Below, one piece after another: positions 1-13,400 of a stretch of 59,500 nucleotides of DNA. The translations under genes and the position numbers were made by a program. The stretch comes from Chrysomallon squamiferum. Its lineage: Eukaryota; Mollusca; Gastropoda; Neomphalida; Peltospiridae. The stretch is taken from NCBI GenBank assembly GCA_012295275.1, contig CM022672.1, positions 17,687,894-17,747,393 on the forward strand, written 5' to 3'. The notes under the pieces were generated by a model. That model saw nothing but the letters and a program-made list of their open reading frames with translations, searched no databases and was not told the origin of the DNA. Within the stretch, counting starts at the first letter, position 1; each line of letters begins with the position of its first letter.

Positions 1-1074
1 TCTACAATTTATCCTTTCAACTCAACGCGTTTAATATAATTATTTCCTTCTTTTTTATTTTTAAGAGAGAGAGACAGAGTACAGTTTATTGCGCGACTAT
101 AATTATGCAGGACGAAATCAGCAGACTTCTTCATTTTTTAATTACCAACCGATTTTAATTTCTGTCATTTTTAATTGAATTTTCTATTTACGTGCTAAAT
201 GACACTAGGCATAAAGAATATTGTCGTCTAGACAGACAACACATTTTATGACACGTAGGCTTACACATTTAAATTTATTCAGCATCGTTTGTACTATGCA
301 AATATTCTAACGGTTGCTGTGATTCAGATCCAGTTTATTTTGTTTCTAGATTTATCTTAATGTTTATTTTATTTTATTTTTTTTATTTTTTTAAAAATTT
401 TTTAATTTTTTTATTATTAATTTTTTTTTTTTGTTTTTTGTCGTATTTACTTTTATTTATTTATTATTAGAAATAAGTATAATAATGATAATAAAAACTT
501 CCAAAATCAGTAACAAAAACTTATCATTATTATACATGAGCAGCAATGCTCGGAATCGAGTGTGTGGTTTAATCAGCACATATTTACGTTAAAGACAAAT
601 CTTGACATTTTATTTTGAACTAGTGTGCAGGTACGTGTAAAAACGTGTTCAGTGTCAGATATTGTTTATTAAACATTTTACGTCGTGCCGAAAGCAGAAG
701 GCGATAACGACTAGTTATATATAAACTCGAGGTTGAAAAATACGTCACGGTCTAACAAATGACACATACATGAATATAAATATTTATGTGATCAATTATT
801 TTAATGTCCACGAGGACAGCGTGCTCTATTTTAAGAAAAAATAAAATATAATAAAATAAAAAAATAATTTCTGTCGTAATACGAGTCTAAGTGCACGACG
901 TTGAATGCAAAGGCTTCTCTGATTATTCTACCCTTGACCCCCCCCCATATGCAACGTGTCTGTTACAATTGACTCGCACTAGGTTATTTTCTTTTTACAT
1001 TTTACAAACAATTTATATTCAGATTCATTCATTCCATTACTCCCTTCCAAAATGCAGTTTATTAAAATGTTTTT

Positions 1075-1129
<55 letters not shown>

Positions 1130-1159
1130 CATTATCATCATTATCATCATTATCATTAT

Positions 1160-1216
<57 letters not shown>

Positions 1217-2436
1217 AAAGTCCTTATATTGAAGCAAATTTATTGAGGTCTTTTGGATTTGTTCCAGTTTCAATAAAGTTATGCAGTGATACACACAAAC
1301 ACTGCCACAACTGCTTTCAGAAATTTTGTTTTTCCTTTTTCTTTTTTTCAATTTTTTTTTTTAATAACACTATCATTTATTTTAGCTCCGTATACTTAAG
1401 GCCACCATTTCTAACTTTCTGATTATTTATCATTAATCATCATCATCATTATTATTATTATACAAATTCAATAACACATACATGTGATGTATATATACAC
1501 AAACATGCACATGTACATATAAACTTCTGTTACATATCCTTAGGTGTCCATTAAAATTTGTTTTAATTTTAAATTAATTATTTATTCAGTTTTTTTTTTT
1601 TTTCCACAAAATCTTCCTATCATTTTAACCCTTTCATTAATTTGAAGGTATTTAATTTCTGTAACATCCCACTACTTTTTTTTATTATGTCCAGACTTAT
1701 TAAATATTAACATTTAATGAAAATACAATGAAATTTTAATAAATTATATTTTATTACATTTCATTTTATATTATGCAAAATAAAAACAGCACAAACATCA
1801 ATTTGAGTACAATTTAAGGAATTGATGATTTATTACAACATACATATAACTATTACCTTAGTATTAACATAAACAAAACAAAATGCTGCAAGTTATCTCC
1901 AGTGAACTGATAACTAACTTGACATTAATTAATGACACTTTATATTATGTCAATCTTTCTAATACTTTCATTTGTTTTTATTCTTTAATATTAACAACAG
2001 AGTTTAACTCTAAAAAGAAAAAGACATTGTTCTTTTATTATTATCACCAAAACAATATGAAACCTTTTACTGAATAAATATATTTCTATGCAGTCATTAC
2101 AGTTGGTTTGGTTATCACAACTTTAAAACAATATAGAGTGAAATCCACAATGATTAAATGAATATAATGTTTCTGGCTATTTCATAGCTGCATGCAGACA
2201 ATATATTTTTAAACAAATTGTTTTTGAAAAATGTAATTCGTGCTTTGACAATTCCAGTGGTAATCTCCAGGTATGTGTTTCAGTCATCTTCTTGCACAGT
2301 CTCAATAATTTTCATGCTAAATATTTTTTTATTATTATTAATTTTTGTTTATATGATGCTCTGAATCACTGACTGAAAATTAAATAATTATTTTTTAAAA
2401 ATAAATGTTCCCAATATATACACAATATTTATAAAT
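1..2436. other. Intergenic AT-rich DNA, no gene seen
   Basis: No open frame here resembles a protein. The longer frames come from ATT/AAT microsatellite translated as runs of Ile, Asn or Leu. Homopolymer T and A tracts are frequent. Nothing resembling a tRNA or rRNA was seen. The right edge is the 3' side of the BBIP1 gene. Confidence 0.7.
1078..1214. repeat. AAT/ATT/ATC microsatellite
   Basis: AAT units pass into ATT units and then an irregular ATT/ATC mixture. The AAT-to-ATT switch makes a local palindrome. Both strands are open across it, which produces low-complexity false reading frames. Confidence 0.9.
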
Positions 2437-2442
2437 TTTATT
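2437..2442 (-). promoter_or_regulatory. Poly(A) signal overlapping the BBIP1 stop
   Basis: On the minus strand the sequence after the last BBIP1 codon reads TAA then ATAAAA, so AATAAA begins on the final base of the stop codon. If used, cleavage would leave a 3'UTR of only about 15-30 nt. Other AT-rich variants downstream could serve instead. Confidence 0.5.
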
Positions 2443-2672
2443 TAAAGATGATCTGAAAAATGTCCGTAATTCTCAGATTTCTTTTTATTGTCTAATTCTT
2501 GCTGTTTCACAAGATCTTGAGCTTCTTTCTGCATTTTTTCCATCTTCTCTAATGTGACAGATTTAAGAGGCAGCAATTTAGGCTTGCACATAACAATTGT
2601 TGGCATGTCTTCTTGATACAACATCCCTTGTTTGGGTAAAACCTCATTTATTGCATTCTTCGTTTCTGGCAT
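2442..2672 (-). CDS. BBIP1: BBSome-interacting protein 1 (BBIP1/BBIP10)
   Basis: A 76-residue protein. The core EVLPKQG, then CKPKLLPLKS and TLEKMEKMQ, matches vertebrate BBIP1 almost residue for residue as I know that family. BBIP1 is the small BBSome subunit that helps assemble this cargo-trafficking coat of primary cilia. After the conserved core the protein is a charged helix rich in Gln, Lys and Glu (about residues 40-70) with a lineage-specific tail. The start is supported by a likely acceptor (gggtacag) 8 nt upstream of the ATG on the minus strand, so the coding exon would run to 2680 and join a 5'UTR exon whose donor (GTAAGT) lies at about 3233-3238. No internal intron is needed. The gene is head-to-head with MYORG, about 1.7 kb apart. 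Confidence 0.9.
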   Translation of the reverse strand: MPETKNAINEVLPKQGMLYQEDMPTIVMCKPKLLPLKSVTLEKMEKMQKEAQDLVKQQELDNKKKSENYGHFSDHL

Positions 2673-2680
2673 GTTTATTT

Positions 2681-4381
2681 CTGTACCCAGATGTCTAGAT
2701 AATTTTGGTAATTAGCAAGTATCACTGGCTTTCTGAAAAAGATGAAACATTTAATTTTTATAACAATACATGCATATTTGCTCAAAGAAATGACAGTATA
2801 ATAATAATGAGTATTTATATTTATTATTTAAATTATCGTTATCAATTTCTTTTGCAAGAAAATCAATACTATAGCAATCTATATAAAATCATATAATGAA
2901 ACTATATCCCAATTATCAGTTCGTTTAATAATTTAGTTTAGACTTTTATTGCTGTGGATATGGGTATATATGACAGTCTGATGATAATTATAATTAAATT
3001 ATTAATCATTAAATTAATGAATCATTTTAATGTTTTACAAAATAAAGAATACAACGGTAACACGGACTCAAGTATCAAAATTATGTGAACATGTATCCTT
3101 AATAGATCATTTTCTATGCATGTTTCCTAAAAATACTCATATATTATAAAGTGATCTAGTTAATTCATAGCTTGACTCTTTTACGTACACCTGACTACTC
3201 AAAATAGTTACCAAAATGTTTCGTAACTGTTTACTTACTTGGTGTTACGCACATCCGTTGTTTCTTTGATATATTTCCACAATCGTAAAAAAGCTCCGTG
3301 TTACTAATATAGTCGTTAAAATGTGTAATACACATTTTACCGACAAAGCTAGTTTTCTTACAGGCTTGAAACTGTTTATATTCTTAAGTCTGCATTTTTT
3401 AAATGTCTTATTCAGTCCTTTAATACTGCATCAGAAAGCAAACTGTGTCTCTCAAATGTTATTACCTCCCATTTGTGGACGACAACTAATAAAATTATAA
3501 GGTTATTTGGTTTTGGCTAGGTGTCGTTAAATATTTAATTGCTTCTAATACTTGAGATCGTATATATATTACTTATGTATTTCATCTACCTTATTACATT
3601 GTGTTACTATTTTAATAAATAAAAGCCTTAGAAAATACTACCAAAGTGAGGTAACTGGGTAGTGTGTAGTAATATTAAAATAATCAGTGGATTAATCAGT
3701 CTCAAAATATTAACAACATGGTCTAAGAGCGATAACTCCCTCAACAAACATACTGTATCTTTGCATGAAACATTTTATTATTATTGTTATTATTATTATT
3801 ATTTCGTAACACACACAATTACTTTATCGTCTAACAGAGGTAACTCTGTTACGATAGTCAATATACTGAGAAGATTGAGTCGCCGTATTTACTTTCAAGG
3901 ATATTATAAAGGACAAAGATCTGAACACTAAACGTTTACTAACATGTCCAATATTTCAGCCGCAACAAACTGCATTAACAAACATAGTATCATAATTTTA
4001 CTTTTAAAATAATAATGATAACATTTAATGTTCCATATCTTTATTAAATTAATCATCATAATGATACAATCAATGAATCATACAATGATACATCCTACAC
4101 GATTTCGTTATTACCAGTAGCCGAGTAGGCGCTGAACATTATAAGCAGTACATACATTTCATAATTTATTCTACAGTTGATTTCATTATGATTAGAATAA
4201 ATAATTACAATTATGCTAACATAACTTATGCCATAAACTATTATTCCAAGAAGAACGTTTTCTGAAATATCTTACGACCGGACTCTGTGTTTATCGAGAC
4301 AATCACTAATATTTCCGGTTACTGAATGGAGACGCTAGAAACATGGAATTAAAGTGTTCGTGAACTTTATTAAATTCTCCA
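2681..4381. other. BBIP1 5' side and BBIP1-MYORG intergenic region
   Basis: Contains the inferred BBIP1 5'UTR intron (2681 to about 3238) and a probable minus-strand 5'UTR exon starting at 3239, whose far end I cannot fix. The rest is AT-rich DNA between two divergently transcribed genes. No other protein-like frame was seen; the frame at 3662-3931 has no recognisable composition or motif. Confidence 0.45.
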
Positions 4382-6972
4382 ATGGCTATTCCTAAACGAA
4401 AACTTTTAAAGATAGTCAAAACGAGTGCTATTATCTTTACAATAGCAGCCGCTATCTTTGTTTTGCGTTCTTTTTATACGAAGACGCCCATTTTAGCAAT
4501 TTTTAAGTCACGATTTCGTCTTGGAGATTTTTATTTCGACTATGGATCAGGTGTATTTACATTTGAAGATGAATCCGGCAACAAGTATTTATCAGTGAGA
4601 GTTCCAGAAGCAGTTCAGTTTCTACCAGATGCTAAATGTTCTTCCATTAGCGATGACAAAAATCTTTGTTTTCAGTGGATGCACAGAGGGAAATTAGAAG
4701 TAAAAGAAGGAGTGTATGAAGGTGTCAGATGTTACAACGTGGTATGGACACCTAAAAATGACGGTTTTATACCCAAAGATTGTATTCCTTTAAGCACTGC
4801 TTTTTGGTATGGAGGTGCTACACATTTCAATCATCAGTGGCCATTAAATAAAATTAAAATACCAATGCAGCCTTTCATTTCATCTCCAATTGCAAAAGCC
4901 ATTGAACTGGGACACGAAGTTTTTGGATCCGTTCTTGAACGGTTTTGGATCAGCTCAAACGGAGTTGGGATAGTTGTGGATAATCTGGTTCCTCTGCATG
5001 TTAGTGTTAATGAAACTGTTTCAAACTTGCTGTGTTTCAAAACTGATTATCAGGGGAGTGTTTTTCAGAATCCAGAAAATGCACCACCTGTTCTTAGGTA
5101 TTCTATCTGTAAAGCTAAAAATGTTAAAGAAATTCACAGTTTCCTGTATAAAAAGGTTTTCTCAAAGCCTCTGTCACCACCAGATATGAAAATTGTAGAG
5201 AAGCCATTGTGGTCAACAGGGGCACAGTTTGGAAGACAAGTATCACAGCGTAAAGTCCTGAAAATGACTGATAAAATAGTGAAAACAAAGTTTCCTAAAG
5301 GTACTATTGAAATTGATGGTGACTATTACAAGAATATTGGTGACTTCAACTTCAATGACAGAAAATTTCCAAATGCTCACCAAATGTTGGGAGAGATAAA
5401 ACAAACAGGATTTCAAATAAGCACACAAGTGACTCCTTTTGTTAAGCCTGACAAAAATATCTCATTATATGCAATAGGTGTCAAAAAAGGCTACTGGATT
5501 TTGGATGCTAATGGTAAAGAACCAGCAACAGTAACTTGGGCAGGAAATAAAACGGCCCTTCTTGATGTGACAGACAGTGATGCAGTGAAATGGTTTTTAG
5601 ACAATCTTGATACAATAAAGAAAGAATACAGATTTGACAGCTACAAATTCAGCTTCGGGGAAGCTAGTTTCTTAGATTACAGCATGAACACTGACAGCAT
5701 TCTGCACAGCCCTTGCGATTATGCCACAAAATATGTAGAAATGGCCAGTTCTTTTGGAGACACTGTTGTTGTTAATGTTGGGCATCAGACACAAAAGTAT
5801 TCTGTTTTTGTGGAATTAGGTGAAAAACACATGCACTGGGGCTATGATAATGGACTGAAATCAATAATCCCCACAATCCTGACACTTGGAATCTTGGGAT
5901 ATCCTTTCATTAAGCCAGGTCCTATTGGTGGATATGCACAAACGACTGGGAATTCTTCACATCAGCTGCCTGATCCCGAGTTATACATCCGATGGATGCA
6001 GTTGGCAACCTATTTGCCTGTGATGGAATTTTCAGTTTTTCCATGGGATATCAATAATGATGTTTTAATGTTTGCACATCAACAGGTACAGCTGCATACC
6101 AACAAGTTTGCTGCCATCATTAAAGCTGCCGCCAAGGAATCACATTTGTCTGGTAATTGTTTTAATTCAATGGACACTATTAGCCTATGTTATCAGCTGG
6201 CATTTGATAGCTACAGTGTATTTTTGATTAATACACTATCACAAATGACCCACGTAATTCTTATAAGGCATCATTAAACAGTTGAAGAATATCTTTGCTT
6301 AACCCATTGACCAGTAATAATGCATCTACTTGCTATGAGTTGTACTTGTCATTTAAATAGTTGAGTAGCTTTGGTTTTTATGAACAAATCATCTACACAG
6401 ATATTTTATAAACTTTCAGGTTGTTGCTAATTATATCATACCTGACTAATTCAAAGAAAAAGTAAAAAGCAATAATGTTTTAACAAGATCATGAAGATGG
6501 ATGGACGATAACAATCTGAAGTAACCATAGCCAAAACATTTAAACAAAAATAAAGAAATAAAATGTATGTGTGTGTGTATATATATATATATATATGTAT
6601 GTATGTGTGTACAGCAAATCTCTTTATTCTGGTTTAAATATTTTTTATTTCATTTTAATTTTCTAATTTTTTATTTTTTATTAATTTTTTTTTTTTAAAG
6701 GTGCTCCAATCATTCGTCCATTATGGTGGATTGCACCTGATGATAAAGATGCTCAGACGGTTGACAATGAGTTTCTTCTTGGTGATGATATTCTTGTTGC
6801 TCCTGTTTTAGACAGTAAGGCTCGACAAAGAGATGTCTACTTGCCACCAGGCAGCAGATGGAAGGATAATCTGAGACAAGATAAGCTGTACGAAGGTGGT
6901 CAGTGGCTAAAGAATTACAAAGTGGAATTGTACGAAATCGCCACATTCCTCTTAATCAAATCTCCACTGTGA
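4382..6972 (+). CDS. MYORG: MYORG-like glycoside hydrolase family 31 membrane protein
   Basis: Two exons, 4382-6152 and 6701-6972, encoding 680 residues (human MYORG is about 714). Donor gtaatt and acceptor ttaaag join codon phase 1 and restore GAPIIRPLWW, a strongly conserved GH31 stretch. An N-terminal hydrophobic segment (about residues 15-30) after a basic start predicts a type II ER/Golgi membrane protein with a lumenal catalytic domain. Family marks include EIDGDYYKNIGDF, HWGYDNGLKS, LGYPFIKP, ELYIRW and the C-terminal APVL...RDVYLPPG. MYORG in vertebrates is an alpha-galactosidase-type GH31 enzyme linked to brain calcification. Oddity: the family motif KFDxGE, whose Asp is the catalytic nucleophile, reads KFSFGE here (Ser424), so the protein may be catalytically inactive. 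Retention of the intron would give a 631-residue truncated form lacking the C-terminal beta-sandwich. Confidence 0.88.
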
Positions 6973-9137
6973 TATAAGTATGTGATAACAGTTATTCAAG
7001 AAAGACTTTTCATGAAGGCATTGTTTTTAAATACAGACTTGGTTTGGTTTGTGTGTGTGTGTGTGTGTGTTTGTGTGTGTGAAATACCTGATATAATTAT
7101 TTGGTGCAAATTTTCATTAATTAGTGTCAAACATATTGTGGAGAGCTTGTCCCTATCCACTATTATTTTAATTCCATAATAGTTATTAAAATTAAATTTT
7201 ATAGAAGTTTTTTTTTACTGGTGTGCATGTTTTCATTAAACAGTATGAATCTCTTTGAGGAGAGGCTGTGTGCTGTAAGAACAAATCAACATTTTTCTTT
7301 TGTTTTGTGAATCATGAATCTGTGTGTAGTAAAGTTCATGAGAGTGTTTCAGCTTCCAGTTGCTTTAAATCAATATACATGTATATGCTGTTATATATGT
7401 TTATATATAAGTATGTTCTAAAATATGTTTTTTGTATATCAGTAATGAGTATTTATAATCAAACATATTTATCCTAATTGTACATTCCTGAACATTTCTG
7501 AAAGAGCTAGCTAAATGCTCAAACACTGTCATGTGTTCCTACATGTCTGGTTTTTTTTTTTTCTTTTAATTATTATTTAATGGCCAAATTACATTTGTAT
7601 TCTTACATATTACTGAGATTTATAATTGCATATAGTTGTGTGTGTGTGTATGTATGTATGTGTTTGAGAGTGTTTGTATGCATACTAAAAACGTGTTTTT
7701 ACTTACTGTAAGATATTAGTAAAAATTTATTGCAAAAATTAATGTTAATAAAAATTGTTTATATAAATTAAAAATATATGGGCATTTAAATTTTTTTTAA
7801 TCAAATCATTACTTTTTACAAGGTTGAATAATCTAAATTATAATCAAATGTTTGAGCCGTTTTTTGGTGGATTTTTTTTTTTACTATAAATTCAATATAA
7901 AATACATTTCTCTCTTTCTCTCTCTGTCTCACACACACTTTAAAAATATTGATCATGCATATTGTTTGAATAGTTTCAAATTTACTTTTTTAAAAATATT
8001 TAATTATACTTGATAAAATATATCTTTTTCGAAAAAGACTTTGTTTTTCTTCAGTAGACATTACTCATGATGTCGGAACATATGAATGTCATGAACGAGA
8101 TGAATACTTAAACATACATTAAAAAGACAAAAATATCTCTTAAAAATTCTTTCATTAAAGGTGAAAATATATATGTTTTTTTTTTTTTTTCATTTCTAGA
8201 TGCTTTCATTGAAATAATATCAAATGAAATAATTTGAAAAACAAAATTTTTGCCTTTCATAGAAAATAACAACACAAAGCTCATGAGTAAGTTCTTTTAA
8301 TATTAAATGTTCTTTCAAACAGTCATTATTACATTATATTTTAAAACTTGTGTGGTAGTAGGAATGTTAAGAAAAGAAGGCAAATAAAAAAAAAAAAAAA
8401 AAAAATAAGTTTGTGCCTAGGAAACGAAATACAGGCTAAGTCTGAACACATGAATTTCACACCAAAAAATATGAAAATCATCAATGGATTGTATAAATGG
8501 CAGACAGTCTTGAAATAACAAAAACTATTGTGGAGCAAAAAAAAAAAAAATTAAATAAAGGAATCTTAGATTCATGGGGCAGGGGGAAAAAATGTAAGAA
8601 GGAAATCAGTGCTATGAGATTTTGCCAGCAAAAATAAATAAACACAAAATAAAGTTATTTCAAATTTCACATGAGACAGAGAAACTTAAATTCATTTATC
8701 ACAGAACTGCTATGTATAAACAAATCTATCGAGTTTGTTGTAAATAGAATAAAACAAAGCCACCAACATATATATAAAAATAACTAAATTTATGCCATAA
8801 ATTTTATACTAACAATATGTACAGTGTTAAAATAAAGAAGAAATAATACTCACATTAGTAATACTGATCAACAATGAGCTATATTTTTATATCGAGACAA
8901 CTTCATAATCCTTTTTTTTTTTTTTCAAACCCAATTATATCCTAAATACAATACTTATAAGTAAACATTCTGAGAATATCTACCTTATTCAGTTCTAAAT
9001 TCACACAGTAAATGAGTTTATTAAATATAAATTACTAATATTTTAAATAAAAACTGGGATGTTTAGTCTGGCTGTTATATTTCCATTATGGATTAATGGG
9101 TTGTTAAATCTTTTATTTTTTTTAATTCATTCTATTA

Positions 9138-9183
<46 letters not shown>

Positions 9184-10436
9184 CATCATCGTGAAGTGTA
9201 TTTTCAGAAACTTAGGTGTGATAAATTTGATATCATAAGTTTTATCTATCACTTATTGTTCATCAAAAAGTTGAAATATATGGGCTTGAATTTGTCAGTT
9301 AAACAACAACAACAACAAAATAATATATATCTACAGAGTGAATCATGCCATATCCTGGCTTTTAAATACGGGATAATCTGGAAAACTTTGCAAATAAATC
9401 AATGTCATTTCAATGAATTCAGTTTGTACCTTTTTAACAGAATAATGCATGCTTGTACCTGCACTACATACATACACTGAAATAAAGTGATGCAGAGACA
9501 GCTAGAAATATTATTTTATTCCATGAGTTGTAAATATTTGTCAAACCAAGTGTCTTGCATCCATGTCCGCATTATGTCGTTTTGTCTTTTCAAAACAGCT
9601 ACCTCAGTGGAATACAACAGACAAATGGAAACATTTACATGTGACAGAATGACATCAGTCAAATATTCCTAAAAGGCTTTCAGCAATTAAAAATAATGCT
9701 GATAGGGAAACCCTATAGACAAAAACTTATCCACTGTTATCTAAGTTAATTATCTTGAGCTACGCAGCTAAAATAATGCTGAAAGTAAAACAAAATAGAG
9801 AAAAACTTATCCATTTTTATAAAAATTAATTATCTTTAAATATGCAGCTAAAATAATGCTGAAAGTAAAACAAAACAGAGAAAAACTTATCCATTTATAC
9901 AGATTAAATTATCTTTCAGATTTACAGCTGAAAAAAAAGAAAAAAAATCCATTTTTATCCAGATAGTTTCAGGTTTATAGCTAAAATATAGTTCTACAAA
10001 ATAAACCAATTATACTGTTATACAGATTATTGTTTTGTAAATATTCTATAAAAATACTACTAAATAATAAGAAACATTTGTAAATATGGGACAAATATGA
10101 TAACAAACATCTGTAAATGCTGGACAAATCTGTGTATATCAAAATTACATACAGTAAAAAAAAAAATCACTTCCAATATCAGTAAAAGTGTATTATAGCA
10201 GTGATTTTCATGAATTAAAAACAATTTCTTGAGTTATGAATAAATAAAAAAAAAAAAAAAAAAAAGTTTTTCATCATGAGGGTACAAATCAGAGGTGCAA
10301 CTTTCTGAAATTGAAGATGTTGGTCTTAGTTTCTTCAAAAAGGTAATTCCAATCAATTTAAGAATGACCCTGATTTGAAAACAACATTTCAGTTGTTTTA
10401 AACAGATACAAATACAAAGTGCTTCTTTACTTTGGG
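6973..10436. other. Gene-poor stretch between MYORG and CIMIP2
   Basis: Convergent 3' ends of MYORG (plus) and CIMIP2 (minus). It holds GT repeats (around 7050-7080 and 7640), ATT repeats (around 9140-9183), homopolymers and an 80-bp tandem repeat (separate entry). No frame looks like a real protein. The 3'UTRs of both genes must lie at its ends; several AATAAA-like words are present and I cannot choose between them. Confidence 0.6.
9691..9985. repeat. 80-bp tandem repeat, about 3.6 copies
   Basis: The word AAATAATGCTGA recurs at 9691, 9771 and 9851, exactly 80 bp apart. Each time it is followed about 25 bp later by AAAAACTTATCCA and ends with CAGCTA/CAGCTG. A fourth, degenerate partial copy follows from about 9931. 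Copies 2 and 3 are the most alike. Confidence 0.85.
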
Positions 10437-13400
10437 TTAAGCTACAGACTGGCCAAGGCGAGTGAAAGTACCGTAACATTCTTTATCGTGTGCACAAACA
10501 TCGAGATTCCGTGTTGTATCTCCGTATGTGTGGCCAAAAGCATAGCGCCTCCCTGTAGAAAGGAAAAAAGAACCCATTAATGTCATTAAGAAATAACTTA
10601 CAAGGGGTCCAGTCAAAAAAAACTTAAGAACATTGCTTTCATTATTAACATAAAAATATATTAATATAGAAACAAGTGTGATCAAATATTTGAATCATAT
10701 CTTTTTTAACAACTAAATAAAACGTAGAGAGAATGAAGAATGTTTTTTTATTAGTTTTTTGTGTTCTTTTGTGTGACTATTAAAGATATATATATATAGT
10801 GTATTGTTACTATGCTTTCTTTAGGAATGGCTGCAAGAAAACCTACTTGGAACATATCCTGTGTACTTTGGTATCATTCCATCATTAACATATATCCTTT
10901 TGCTGAAGGACATTGGAGCACTCTTTGCTCTCTGCAGATCACTTCTAGTAAACCTTGTCAAATAAATAAATAAAATTAAACATCTCACCATGGCTTGGAT
11001 TAAGAAAAACAAATACAGTTTTTACAGAATAGAACTTTAGCTTGTTCAGACGTGATTATTATAAAATCAGCATTTATTAACATAATGAAAAAATTTATAT
11101 CAGTGTGCTGAAGTAAGATAGCATTTTTTCCATTTCACAGTGTTTTAGAGGCATATAAACCTTTCATTACAAACCTTTCAACACTCTGAGTTCTCTGAAG
11201 TCGGGCATGTCGATCAGTTTCTTGTGCGAATGTTTCGAAACCTTTCTTGGTGCACTCGTGGTACCTACACCCCAAACCAAGCTCAGTTGTGCCAATTCTT
11301 GGCACATATCCTTGATATCCAGGCATGGGTGGTTCCAAAAGAGGTCGTTTATCCTCTATGAGAAAAAAAGGCACAAAACAATTTGACATAAAGTTACATT
11401 TTTAATGAAGTGTATAAATTTTCAATTTTACTGATTTTTCTGAATTTAGCGTTTTTGCATTATAATGGTTGGAAGCACTATCAGGTCTGACTGAGCTAAT
11501 GCATACATTAAAACATATACTGGTTTGGCAATAATACTGATACCATGTGGCATAATGTTCATCCTATCATTTTACCTCTCACTAAGAAAGAAAATTAATT
11601 TTAAGATAATTATACGGTAAATATTACTACTTTTTTTTAAAGTCAAATTTCTGCAAAACATATGAATATAAAACAGATTATTTTCTCTCACCTGTAAATG
11701 TTGGTTTTACAGGGTGAGTATCTCTGTAGAGGTTCAGTTTGTCTCGTACTACAGGGTCATGTAAAATGGCTGTCAGTTTAGGGTAACTTAAGATTTGTCG
11801 TCGGAGATCTTGTGTTTGGAATTCTTTCTTTTGTTTTTCCGTGATAAAGTAATCAACACATAAATCACATTCATTCTTGTATGTCGATCCAAACCTGAAA
11901 GGCATGCTGGGTACATAACCTGCAAAGAGACTCTGATTATCAAAGTTGACTGTAGATGACCTATTTTATTTTTTCAAATTAATATTTCTTTAACAACACA
12001 TATCTATATTAACCATTATATTCGTGTGTTGTACTGTATGTCAATACACAAGATATTTTCACCTACTGAAAAACAAGGAAATATTATACACCTCTATTAA
12101 CTGATAAACAAAAATATATATATACCTGAAATGCCACTAATGATTTAAACATCCACGATAAACAGGTTGATCATATTATTGTAAGGCTTTGAATGGCCAT
12201 TCCTATCACTTAGCCACAGTTTTCCAGTTATCTATTACAATCAACTGATTAAATAATTTTTATGTGTGCTTCTAAATCTAATTAATTTTACAAAAGCTGT
12301 CTGCTCATTTGGACCATTCACATAGACAAATTTCAAGATTAAATAATTAAAATGTTCTGCTGTTTCTCTACACACCTGTATATCCTGGCACCATTTCCTT
12401 TGTATATTTGTTGTCACCAGTCGGATCAGGCAGTTCATTTTTCAGAGTTTCTGGTGGACAAGGACTGGCAAATGTAGTGGATCTGCTGCTTTGGAACTTC
12501 TTTATTTGTTGTTGTTTTTTTGTGTAGTTTTTTTTGTTGGTGGATGTTTTTAGTTAGTTGTTGTTTTTAATTTTTTTTTAAAAAGGAAGAAGAATAAAGA
12601 CAAAACATGAAAATTAATAAGAATATCATGTTGATAGATTTGGAGACTGTATAAATTAAAATATATACATATATATGTAATATTATATACATGTAAATAG
12701 ATAGATAGCAGACAGACATAGAAATGTTTTAATAATCAGAATAATATATAATTTATGTTTAATGATATGGAGAATATTGTAAAAAGCAAGAAAAAAAATC
12801 AACAATCTTTTCATTAATAGGGTAAGTTTGAGCAACATAAAAAAACAAATTAGAGAAACTATTATAGATATACATCATTGTTGTGAGAAAATCACATAAT
12901 ACCATGCCTTGCAGTCACATCCAAGCAAATGAATTTGAGAAGAAAATAAAACATAAAAAGGATCTGATATTTGAATGTCGTTAATTTAAGTTCAGTATTC
13001 ATGTGTTTTAAGAATGACATTAAGCTCATTAAATAACAGAATGATATATACTTGACTCTAAATTTATGTTACTATAGAAATTTAGGACAGTTACAATGTA
13101 AACCTTTAACAGTAATAATGAGAACACTAAAAATGCTAATTTATAATCTCCAGTAAGTAATAAGCTTACAAACAACTCACTTCAATTAACACAATAAATA
13201 ATGTGAAAAAAGGTAATTAGACCTTTCAGGACACACTATAATTTATAATATGTAAATATTCCATGTACAAGATTTGTTTTTTAATTAATACATGTATAAT
13301 GTATTTAACAGATTATAGTTAAGAACGTATATATATATATATATATATCTATATCGTTAAGAATGTAGATCAAAATTAGACATAGCTGGCAGTATTCAAC

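Noticed and set aside
891-1351. Ile/Asn/Leu-rich frames on both strands
   Set aside because: Entirely due to the AAT/ATT microsatellite.
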